Source of the DNA: Halomonas citrativorans
GTDB taxonomy: Bacteria > Pseudomonadota > Gammaproteobacteria > Pseudomonadales > Halomonadaceae
Assembly: GCF_900163645.1 (NCBI RefSeq)
Contig: NZ_FUKM01000057.1
Coordinates: 248,001-312,000, forward strand
Reading direction: 5' to 3'
Length of the DNA: 64,000 nucleotides
In this document: one piece after another, positions 43,676 to 53,615 of the stretch
Layout of the letters: every line of letters begins with the position of its first letter
Position numbering within the stretch: position 1 is the first letter of the stretch
Made by a program: the position numbers and the translations under genes
Notes under the pieces: model-generated
Database searches by the model: none
Seen by the model: the letters and a program-made list of their open reading frames with translations, nothing else
Told to the model about the DNA's origin: nothing

Positions 43676-44529
43676 TTAGGCTTTGTACGAAAAGTTGGCT
43701 CGCAAGCAACGCTCTATGCAGGCTACGCATACCATCGCTCTGAAACTGCTCGCTAATTTTTCGTAGCGCGTTGCAAATCGACGTAACTCTTTAAGCCATC
43801 CAAAGCAGCGTTCTACCGCGTTTCTCTGGCGGTATCTGTGCTGATCAAAACGCCTCGGCAAACCAGGGCGTGTCTTGCGATGCATTTGACGTTGCGCAAT
43901 AACGGGTTTTATACCGTGCCTGTCACAGTAACGGCGCAGTTCATCACTGTCATATCCTTTATCAGCGACCACGTAGCGGCTACGTTTGCGAGGCCTTCCA
44001 ACACGGCCTGGTAGATAAACACTCTCCAGCGTCGAGATGAAATGTCGAGAATCAGCCTGCTGTCCTGGAGACAGGGTAAATGCCAGCGGCCAACCATGGG
44101 AATCACATACCAGGTGGATTTTTGTCGTTAAACCACCACGACTACGCCCCAATGCGTGATCTACCGGTTCTTCTGAGCCCCCTTTTTGCCGCCTCCTGCG
44201 GCAGCGCGGGTGGCACGTATCGAGGTCGAATCAATCATCCACGTATCCAGATCCATCAGTCCATCTTCACGCAGCCTGAGCTGTAAGCGAGAAAGGATAG
44301 CTTCAAACGTGCCATCATCCCGCCATTTTCGAAAGCGCTCATAGGCAGTTGACCAGGGACCATACCGCTCGGGTAGATCTCGCCATTTGGCACCAGAACA
44401 GAGCACCCAGAAAATACCATTGAGGACCTGCCGGTCATCCCGCCGGGGCCTGCCCATCACCTGAGTTGGCGACACAATATCTGTAATCTGCGCCCAGTTC
44501 TCATTGGATATCTCGTACCGGCCAACCAT
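43676..44529 (-). CDS. IS5-family transposase made by programmed -1 frameshift
   Basis: Two frames together encode one DDE transposase. The upstream frame (44529-44161, 122 residues) has the N-terminal DUF4096-type domain ([21 protein letters not shown]) and the first catalytic Asp (MIDSTSIRA). The downstream frame has [12 protein letters not shown], the second Asp ([10 protein letters not shown]) and a late Glu in [12 protein letters not shown]. They join by a -1 shift at five A then five G on the minus strand (44187-44178), giving [21 protein letters not shown]. The stop codon TAA lies at 43678-43676, outside the element, in target DNA. Confidence 0.88.
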
Positions 44530-44596
44530 AATTCATTTCCCCCTATGCTTCTATTGCATGGGAAAACTTAGCAGATATCACTTTTCGTACAAAACC
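43679..44596. mobile_element. IS5-family insertion sequence (IS427-like group), 918 bp
   Basis: The element begins GG and ends CC. Its terminal inverted repeats, GG(C/T)TTTGTACGAAAAGT, match at 16 of 17 bases. The target duplication is TA (43677-43678 and 44597-44598). It carries a two-frame DDE transposase on the minus strand with an A5G5 slippery run. These traits fit the IS427-like branch of IS5. Its transposase points against the urease genes. Confidence 0.9.
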
Positions 44597-44813
44597 TAAC
44601 TATCCCGAAGCGGTCGCGCTGATCAGTTTCGAGATTATCGAAGGTGCTCGGGACGGTCGCAGTGTGGCGGATTTGATGAGCTACGGGCGCGAGATTCTGA
44701 GCCGTGATGACGTGATGGAAGGCGTGGCCGAGATGGTCGACGAAGTCCAGGTCGAAGCCACTTTTCCGGATGGTACCAAGCTCGTGACGGTTCACACGCC
44801 TATTGTGTGAGGG

Positions 44814-44869
44814 GTGAGGAGTGAATGGTTAGGGGTAAGCGGTATTACTCCTCACATCTTACTCCTCAC
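44814..44869. repeat. Inverted repeat between ureA and ureB
   Basis: GTGAGGAGT (44814-44822) can pair with either of two copies of ACTCCTCAC (44847-44855 and 44861-44869). The hairpins would form just upstream of the ureB ribosome site (AAGGAG near 44878). The role is unknown; mRNA processing or translation control are possible. Confidence 0.5.
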
Positions 44870-44890
44870 AACAAAACAAGGAGTAAGTAG

Positions 44891-45207
44891 ATGATTCCCG
44901 GTGAGTATCAGTTAAAAGAAGATGATATTGAGCTATGCGTGGGGCGTGAGCGCATCACGGTGGACGTGGCGAACACCGGTGACCGGCCGATTCAGCTCGG
45001 CTCCCACTACCACTTTGCTGAGGCCAATCCCGCGCTGGTGTTTGATCGCGACAAGACCCGCGGTTTTCGCCTCGATGTGGCCGCAGGCACAGCAATCCGC
45101 TTTGAACCTGGCCAGACCCGTGAAGTCACGCTGATTCCGTTTGTGGGTAAGCGAGAGATCTACGGCTTTCGTGGCGAGGTGATGGGACCGCTGGACGGAG
45201 ATAAACA

Positions 45208-45211
<4 letters not shown>
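44891..45211 (+). CDS. ureB: Urease beta subunit UreB
   Basis: A complete 106-residue structural subunit of urease. It starts [16 protein letters not shown] and contains the family segments [18 protein letters not shown] and [27 protein letters not shown] lies before the ATG. It overlaps ureC by four bases. The gene is intact, but its complex lacks a functional gamma subunit because of the insertion upstream, which may also be polar on it. Confidence 0.95.
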
Positions 45212-46920
<1,709 letters not shown>

Positions 46921-47280
46921 ATGCAACCCCGGCAGCGCTGCGCACTGCATCGCTAGCTGAAGCTACTCCTACAGGGGGGCATGCACTTTAACCGGTAGGA
47001 GCTGAGTTCCACTCGGCGATGGCGGCGCAGCCGCCCTTGGGTGACGGGGCGCGGTGCATGGTGTTAGCCACCAGCCTTGGCAGCGCTGCGCACTGCATCG
47101 CTAGCTGAAGCTACTCCTACAGGGGATGCATGCACTTTAACCGGTAGGAGCTGAGTTCACTCGGCGATGGCGGCGCAGCCGCCCTTGGTTGGCATGGCGC
47201 GGTACATGGTGTTAGCCACCAACCCGGCAGCGCTGCGCACTGCATCGCTAGCTGGAGCTGCTCCTGCAGGGCGTAGGCTG
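46921..47280. repeat. Tandem 148-bp units with paired REP-like elements between ureC and ureE
   Basis: GGCAGCGCTGCGCACTGCAT recurs at 46931, 47079 and 47226, giving two full units and a partial third. Each full unit holds two REP-like cores in opposite directions: CTACTCCTAC (minus-oriented TGTAGGAGTAGC) and GGTAGGAGCTGAGTT...CTCGGCGATGGC. The layout resembles the BIME arrays of enterobacteria and pseudomonads. No gene is present. It separates ureDABC from ureEFG and may affect mRNA stability. Confidence 0.8.
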
Positions 47281-47321
47281 ATTGGAAAGGTTCAATGTAT
47301 TGGGCGATTAAGAGGTTAATG

Positions 47322-47847
<526 letters not shown>

Positions 47848-47858
<11 letters not shown>

Positions 47859-48558
47859 ATCCGCAGCGTTGGGCAGCCAGCCTGATCTAGCCCTGCTCGG
47901 GCTGATGCAGCTAGTCAGCCCGGCACTGCCCATCGGGGCCTTTGCGTTTTCTCAAGGGCTGGAAAGTGCCTTTGAACTTGGCTGGGTTCACGATGAGCAG
48001 ACGTTGGCCGAGTGGCTTTCCGGCGTGCTGGAAGATGGCCTGACCCGCTGTGAACTACCGGTAATTGTCCGCTTATATACGGCGTTTACGCAGCACGACA
48101 GCGCGGCGATTGCCCAGTGGGATGGTTGGCTGAGTGCCACGCGGGAAACCGCCGAGCTTGCCGCTGAAGACAGTCGCTTGGGAGCCTCTCTCAAGCGGCT
48201 GTTGGGTAGCCTTGGCCTGCTACCCAGTGAGGGCTTACTACCGTCCTTGTTACCGGTTCAGCCGGGCTATGTCACGCTGTTTGCGTTTACCGCCCATGCG
48301 CGAGGCGTAAGCATTCGTCAGGCGCTGATCGGGTTTGCCTGGGCATGGCTTGAAAACCAGCTGGCGGTGGCCTGTAAAGCGCTACCTCTTGGGCATACGG
48401 CCGCTCAGCGGATTATCGAACAGCTGCGATCGCCGCTGGTTAGCGCGGTAGATGAAGCATTAACGCTCGACGATCACGACCTTGGCCCCATATTGCCGGG
48501 GCTGGCGCTAGCCAGTGCCCTACACGAAACTCAATATTCACGCCTATTTAGAAGTTAG
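47848..48558 (+). CDS. ureF: Urease accessory protein UreF
   Basis: A 236-residue UreF protein, part of the UreD-UreF-UreG activation complex that gates nickel insertion. Family segments are LALLGLMQLVSPALPIGAFAFSQGLE and the C-terminal LPILPGLALASALHE-type region. I chose the ATG at 47848 (MPTESAALG), overlapping the ureE end; the much longer open frame upstream is only the ureE gene in another frame. Confidence 0.92.
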
Positions 48559-48570
48559 GAGATACTTACC

Positions 48571-49203
48571 ATGACTCACTGTTTACGTATTGGTGTGGGC
48601 GGCCCCGTTGGTTCGGGTAAAACGGCGCTACTCAAGCAGCTCTGTCTGGCGCTGCGCGACTATTACGATATCGCGGTGGTGACGAACGATATTTATACCC
48701 GCGAAGACGCTGACTTTCTGCTTAAGCATGACGCCTTGGCCGCTGATCGCATTCTGGGCGTCGAAACCGGGGGGTGTCCGCATACGGCGATTCGTGAAGA
48801 CGCCTCGATGAACCTGGCGGCTATCGATGAATTACAGGCGCGCCATCCTAAGCTTGAGCTGGTATTGGTAGAGTCTGGGGGAGATAACCTTTCTGCGACG
48901 TTTAGTCCCGAGCTTTCTGACCTCACGCTTTATGTGATTGATGTCTCGGCGGGAGACAAAATTCCGCGTAAGGGTGGGCCGGGGATTACCAAGTCGGATC
49001 TACTAATTATCAACAAGATCGATATCGCCGAGCAGGTGCACGCGTCGTTAGAGGTAATGGAGCGTGATTCAAAGAAAATGCGCGGCGAGCGGCCCTTTGT
49101 ATTTACCAACCTTTACGATGGCGTAGGGCTTGAAGAGATTGTTCGCTTTATTCTTGATAAAGGAATGCTGGATGAGCGGCGCCCTCAGGCAGCGCTGGCG
49201 TAG
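48571..49203 (+). CDS. ureG: Urease accessory GTPase UreG
   Basis: A 210-residue SIMIBI-class GTPase that drives nickel transfer into urease. The P-loop is [12 protein letters not shown], followed by [13 protein letters not shown], the metal-binding CPH motif ([15 protein letters not shown]), [15 protein letters not shown] and the guanine-specifying NKID. It is complete and is the last gene of the urease cluster. Confidence 0.96.
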   Translation: MTHCLRIGVGGPVGSGKTALLKQLCLALRDYYDIAVVTNDIYTREDADFLLKHDALAADRILGVETGGCPHTAIREDASMNLAAIDELQARHPKLELVLVESGGDNLSATFSPELSDLTLYVIDVSAGDKIPRKGGPGITKSDLLIINKIDIAEQVHASLEVMERDSKKMRGERPFVFTNLYDGVGLEEIVRFILDKGMLDERRPQAALA

Positions 49204-49619
49204 TGGTTGAAACGCTGTCTTTGAACGTTCGCTGTTGAAAATCCGCTGCGGGACAGCCGCTATTGAGACATGGCTGCCAAAGTAACGTGACGTTAAAAAG
49301 TAAAATGCAGTGCAATAAAAAGCTGCCATGACCAGGCGGTACAAGGTCATGGCAGCTAAACTGTAGGTCGGCATCTTTGCCAAAAACGGGCCATCCTTGG
49401 CCACCACATCCACACAGTGCACCTTATGCTCGGTAAACACCTTAACTTGGGTTATGGAAACAGGTTTATATTCTAAAATAGCAACTAGTAGACTCGAAAT
49501 GTCCGATTTTTAACGGAAATAATGATTTTTATTAACTTTTGCTAAAACCATTGAGCTTCTCGTGTAAGTCGCTGTGGCAAGACTAAAAGCTAATGTTATT
49601 GAGCTTTTATTGTGATGTG
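49204..49619. other. 415-bp region between ureG and fdsD
   Basis: It holds the minus-strand terminator below and AT-rich DNA from 49441 to 49600. On the minus strand around 49358-49455 the frame reads KVFTEHKVHCVDVV...PFLAKMPTYSLAA, which has the look of coding sequence but runs into the terminator hairpin. I do not recognise it; it may be a gene remnant. Confidence 0.4.
49316..49357 (-). terminator. Terminator, probably of the formate dehydrogenase operon
   Basis: A perfect 13-bp stem, AGCTGCCATGACC and GGTCATGGCAGCT (49321-49333, 49345-49357), followed by TTTTTATT on the minus strand. The fds operon ends 263 bp upstream on that strand. Confidence 0.75.
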
Positions 49620-49868
49620 CTAACGAGAGACTTGCTGTTCTGATAGCCGGGTAGCCAGCAGTGTTGCAGCGCGGCGTGCCAAGGGGGAAAACTCCACGCT
49701 CTCAAGTGCCAGGCTGGCAACAAGGCGCTGCTTCATTGAGCGTGCCCAAAAGGTTTCCAGGTGACGGCAGATAGCCGCTGCTGCTGCCTCTTCATCACGA
49801 CCGCTGCCCAGGTTGGTGGCGATCTGGTTAGTCATACGGACCAAATTGGCATCGTTGTTGTTTGACAT
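49620..49868 (-). CDS. fdsD: Formate dehydrogenase delta subunit FdsD
   Basis: A small protein of 82 residues of the FdsD family, needed for assembly or activity of soluble NAD-dependent formate dehydrogenases. It begins MSNNNDANLVRMTNQIATN with the typical LVRMxNQIA start, followed by HLETFWARSMKQRL. I use the ATG at 49868; an in-frame ATG five codons upstream lies before GGGTCTC-like sequence. It is the last gene of fdsGBA-fdhD-fdsD. Confidence 0.88.
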   Translation of the reverse strand: MSNNNDANLVRMTNQIATNLGSGRDEEAAAAAICRHLETFWARSMKQRLVASLALESVEFSPLARRAATLLATRLSEQQVSR

Positions 49869-49896
49869 AGGGTCTCTCCTCAACGCGGTAAAGGGC

Positions 49897-50736
49897 TCAG
49901 CCCTTGGCAGTGACAGGGCGGTGATAAATTACATGACGGCCTGGGCGTGCAAAACCGGCTAACAGAAGACCTGCTGCCTGCGCCTGTTCAACGGCCAGGG
50001 CGGTAGCTGCCGAGACGGCAACCAGCGCGCCGATCCCCACGCTTGCGCACTTGTGTACCATTTCATAGCTGGCTCGGCTGGAAACTAGTACAAAGCCCTC
50101 CTGGAGTGGTACGTCATCGCGTGCCAGCGAACCGATCAGTTTATCCAGTGCGTTGTGACGACCCACGTCTTCACGCACTCTTTGTATACGCCCCTGCAGA
50201 TCACACCAGGCCGCGCCATGCACGGCGCCTGTTGCTTCCTTTAGAGGCTGATGGTCATCTAGCGTACAAAGCGCATGCTGAATGGCTGTGTCGTCAAGGT
50301 GTGGTGCACTCACCGTAGGGATGGGCCGAATGGCCTGCTCCAGGGCTTCTGTACCGCACAGCCCACAGCCGGTACGCCCGGTTGTGCTACGGCGGCGTTG
50401 TTTAAGCTCGGCCAGCCGCTGGCTGGCAATGCTTAGGTGAACCGCCAGGCCTTGAGCCTCTTCATGAAGCTCAAGGTCGTAGCACTCGTGAGAGTGGGCC
50501 AGGATGCCTTCAGAAAGACTGAACCCCAGGGCCAGATCTTCAAGATGCGAAGGACTTGCCATCATGACCGCATGGGAAATGCCGTTGTAGACCATCGCTA
50601 CCGGCACTTCTAGCGCTAGCGCGTCCTCCTGCACAGTAGCGCGCCAATTGGCCGCGCTACTGTGGACTTCAACCGACTGGCGCGCCAAGGCGTCAGCCGG
50701 TTGCGCGGGTGCGTCGCGTTCACGCACTGCACTCAT
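49897..50736 (-). CDS. fdhD: Sulfurtransferase FdhD
   Basis: A 279-residue FdhD protein, which transfers sulfur to the molybdenum cofactor and is required for active formate dehydrogenase. The conserved cysteine pair is present in GRTGCGLCG, along with GAVHGAAWCDLQG, REDVGRHNALDKLIG and SSRASYEMVHKCA. It overlaps the fdsA stop codon by four bases, which fits co-production with its client enzyme. Confidence 0.93.
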   Translation of the reverse strand: MSAVRERDAPAQPADALARQSVEVHSSAANWRATVQEDALALEVPVAMVYNGISHAVMMASPSHLEDLALGFSLSEGILAHSHECYDLELHEEAQGLAVHLSIASQRLAELKQRRRSTTGRTGCGLCGTEALEQAIRPIPTVSAPHLDDTAIQHALCTLDDHQPLKEATGAVHGAAWCDLQGRIQRVREDVGRHNALDKLIGSLARDDVPLQEGFVLVSSRASYEMVHKCASVGIGALVAVSAATALAVEQAQAAGLLLAGFARPGRHVIYHRPVTAKG

Positions 50737-53615
50737 GACGCCTCCTGCTGCGCCTTGGCCAAGTGGCCACGCTGGGCCTTGTCAAAGGAGGAGAAACGCT
50801 GCTGCCAAGCGGAGGGCTGGCTGACTTTTTCTACTTGCACGGCGGTAACCTTGTATTCGGGGCAGTTGGTGGCCCAGTCCGAATTATCGGTAGTAATCAC
50901 GTTGGCGCCACTACCGGGATGATGGAACGTAGTGTAGACCACCCCCGGCTGCATTCGCTCGCTCAGCCGCGCACGGAGCACCGTATGGCCTGATCGGCTG
51001 GTAATGCCGAGCCAGTCGCCGTCGCGCACGCCACGTAGCTCGGCGTCGCTTGGGTGCAACTCTAATATGTCCTCATCGTGCCAGTGTTGGTTGTCGGTGC
51101 GACGGGTTTGGGCACCCACGTTGTATTGGCTAAGAATCCGCCCGGTGGTGAGCAGCAGTGGGAAGCGGCGGGTGGCGCGCTCCTCGGTGGGCACGTATTC
51201 GGTAATCGCAAAGCGCCCGAGGCCAATGGGGAAGTTGATTTCGTGCATGGTCGGCATTCCCTCAGGATACTCGGCATTACACGGCCACTGTAGGCTGCCA
51301 TAGACTTCCAGCTTTTCGTAGCTCACCCCGGCAAAGCTCGGCGTTAGTTGAGCGATCTCGTCCATGATTTCAGAAGGATGCGCGTAGCGCATCGGGTAGC
51401 CCAGCGCGTTGGCCAGGTCCTGGGTGATTTCCCAATCCTGCTTACCGGCTAGCGGTGGCATGACCTTGCGTACTCGGTTGATACGTCGTTCGGCGTTGGT
51501 GAAGGTGCCGTTCTTCTCCAAAAAGCTGGAACCCGGTAGAAGTACATGGGCGAATTTGGCCGTCTCGTTCAAGAAGATATCCTGAACAATCAGGCAGTCC
51601 AGCGAACGCAGCGCAGCCTCAACGTGCTGCGTGTTGGGGTCAGACTGGGCGATATCTTCGCCCTGCACGTAAAGCGCCTTGAAAGTTCCTTCGATGGCGG
51701 CATCGAACATGTTGGGAATGCGCAGCCCCGGTTCATCGTCGAGCTTGACGCCCCAGACGCTTTCAAAGCGGCCACGGGCAATCGGGTCGGCCACGTGCTG
51801 GTAGCCCGGCAGCTCATGCGGGAAGGAGCCCATATCGCAGGAGCCTTGCACGTTATTCTGGCCGCGCAGCGGGTTCACGCCCACGCCTTCACGGCCAATA
51901 TTGCCGGTGGCCAGGGCCAGGTTGGCAATTCCCATCACCATAGTGGAGCCTTGGCTGTGCTCGGTCACGCCCAAGCCGTAGTAAATGGCGCCGTTGCCAG
52001 CAGTGGCGTAAGTGCGCGCTGCCTGTCGCACAGCCTCGGCGGGCACGCTGGTAATCGCTTCGCTGGCTTCCGGAGAGTGGCGCGGGTCGGCGATAAACGT
52101 GCGCCAGCTTTGGTACGCTTCGGTGTCGCAGCGGCTAGCCACGAACGCCTTGTCTTCAAGACCTTCAGTGACCACCACATGCCCAAGCGCGTTGATCAGC
52201 GCGACGTTGGTACCAGGGCGCAGCGGCAAATGCTGGGCGTCGCTCAGGTGAGGCGTTTTGAGCAGATCGATAGAGCGTGGGTCAGCGACGATTAGCTTCG
52301 CGCCCTGTCGCAGGCGCTTGCGCATCAACGAGCCAAATACCGGGTGGGCATCGGTGGGGTTGGCGCCAATCACGATAATCGCGTCGGCTTTCATTACCGA
52401 GTCAAAGGTCTGGGTGCCGGCAGATTCGCCCAGCGTGGTTTTCAGGCCGTAGCCGGTGGGCGAGTGGCAGACCCGTGCACAGGTGTCGGTATTATTATTG
52501 CCAAACGCTGCGCGAATCAGCTTCTGCACCAGGTAGGTCTCTTCGTTGGTGCAGCGCGATGAGGTGATACCACCAATGCTCTCGCGGCCATGCTCGGCCT
52601 GAATCGCTTTTAGGCGATTAGCGGCAAACCCAATGGCTTCTTCCCAGCTGGCCTCGCGCCAGGGCTGGTCGATGCTGTCGCGGATCATCGGCGTGGTCAG
52701 GCGGTCGGGGTGAGAGGAGTAGCCGAACGCAAAGCGCCCCTTCACACACGAGTGGCCGTGGTTAGCGTCGCCGCCCTTGTAGGGCACCATGCGCACCAGC
52801 TTGTCACCTTTCATTTGCGCTTCAAACGAGCAGCCCACACCACAATAGGCGCAGGTCGTGACTACGCTGCGGTCCGGCACGCCGTGATCAATGACGCTGT
52901 TTTCCATCAGCGTGGCGGTCGGGCAGGCCTGTACACAGGCGCCACACGAAACGCAGTCTGAATCCATAAACGCTTCGTCTTGCCCCGCGGCCACTTTGGA
53001 ATCAAACCCGCGACCGTCGATGGTCAAGGCGAAGGTGCCCTGCACTTCCTCGCAGGCGCGCACGCAGCGGGAGCAGACGATGCACTTGCTGGGGTCGAAG
53101 CTGAAGTAGGGGTTGGAGGTATCTTTGGTGGCCTGAAGATGGTTCTCACCGTCAAACCCATAGCGTACTTCGCGAAGACCAACGCTGCCCGCCATGTCTT
53201 GTAGCTCGCAGTCGCCATTGGCCGGGCAGGTCAAACAGTCCAGCGGATGGTCGGAGATGTACAGCTCCATCACGTTGCGGCGCAGTTTGGCGAGTCGCTC
53301 GTTCTGGGTGGTCACCTGCATGCCTTCCACCACGGGGGTGGTGCAGGAGGCTGGCAGCCCACGGCGGCCCTCTACCTGTACGGCGCATAACCGGCAAGAG
53401 CCGAACGGCTCCAGGCTGTCGGTGGCACATAATTTGGGAATATTAATATCGGCCAGCGCCGCTGCACGCAGTACCGAAGTGCCTTCCGGCACCGTGATGG
53501 TAATACCATCAATTTCCAGGTTCACCAGCGCCGTACCCGTTGGGAAAGGCGTGCCCAGGTCTTTATCGTGGGCGGCGCTTCTGGCGTACTGTTTGGGGTC
53601 AAAGTGTCCGATCAT
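50733..53615 (-). CDS. fdsA: NAD-dependent formate dehydrogenase alpha subunit FdsA
   Basis: The catalytic molybdenum subunit, 960 residues, oxidising formate to carbon dioxide. In order: an N-terminal [2Fe-2S] domain (CATDSLEPFGSCRLC), a His-Cys cluster region, two [4Fe-4S] motifs (CIVCSRCVRACE, CVSCGACVQACP), a further cluster at the start of the molybdopterin domain (CAYCGVGC), and the active-site Cys383-His pair in ARVCHSPTGYG. A cysteine codon, not selenocysteine, is used. The C-terminal cofactor domain ends near CPEYKVTAVQVEKV. It overlaps fdsB and fdhD by four bases each. Confidence 0.95.
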   Translation of the reverse strand: MIGHFDPKQYARSAAHDKDLGTPFPTGTALVNLEIDGITITVPEGTSVLRAAALADINIPKLCATDSLEPFGSCRLCAVQVEGRRGLPASCTTPVVEGMQVTTQNERLAKLRRNVMELYISDHPLDCLTCPANGDCELQDMAGSVGLREVRYGFDGENHLQATKDTSNPYFSFDPSKCIVCSRCVRACEEVQGTFALTIDGRGFDSKVAAGQDEAFMDSDCVSCGACVQACPTATLMENSVIDHGVPDRSVVTTCAYCGVGCSFEAQMKGDKLVRMVPYKGGDANHGHSCVKGRFAFGYSSHPDRLTTPMIRDSIDQPWREASWEEAIGFAANRLKAIQAEHGRESIGGITSSRCTNEETYLVQKLIRAAFGNNNTDTCARVCHSPTGYGLKTTLGESAGTQTFDSVMKADAIIVIGANPTDAHPVFGSLMRKRLRQGAKLIVADPRSIDLLKTPHLSDAQHLPLRPGTNVALINALGHVVVTEGLEDKAFVASRCDTEAYQSWRTFIADPRHSPEASEAITSVPAEAVRQAARTYATAGNGAIYYGLGVTEHSQGSTMVMGIANLALATGNIGREGVGVNPLRGQNNVQGSCDMGSFPHELPGYQHVADPIARGRFESVWGVKLDDEPGLRIPNMFDAAIEGTFKALYVQGEDIAQSDPNTQHVEAALRSLDCLIVQDIFLNETAKFAHVLLPGSSFLEKNGTFTNAERRINRVRKVMPPLAGKQDWEITQDLANALGYPMRYAHPSEIMDEIAQLTPSFAGVSYEKLEVYGSLQWPCNAEYPEGMPTMHEINFPIGLGRFAITEYVPTEERATRRFPLLLTTGRILSQYNVGAQTRRTDNQHWHDEDILELHPSDAELRGVRDGDWLGITSRSGHTVLRARLSERMQPGVVYTTFHHPGSGANVITTDNSDWATNCPEYKVTAVQVEKVSQPSAWQQRFSSFDKAQRGHLAKAQQEAS

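Larger units (their letters stand above)
43588..44810 (+). pseudogene. ureA: Urease gamma subunit UreA, interrupted by an IS element
   Basis: The first 30 codons ([14 protein letters not shown]..., 43588-43678) and the rest ([20 protein letters not shown]..., 44599-44810) of UreA are separated by a 918-bp insertion element. Removing the element and one copy of the TA duplication restores an uninterrupted 303-bp gene for 100 residues, the normal UreA length. The residues lost from the upstream product include most of the chain. As it stands no complete gamma subunit can be made, so urease should be inactive unless another ureA exists. No other mutations are visible, which suggests a recent insertion. 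Confidence 0.93.

Noticed and set aside
51546-52295. 249-codon frame opposite fdsA
   Set aside because: Antisense to a strongly conserved molybdoenzyme, with no family similarity.
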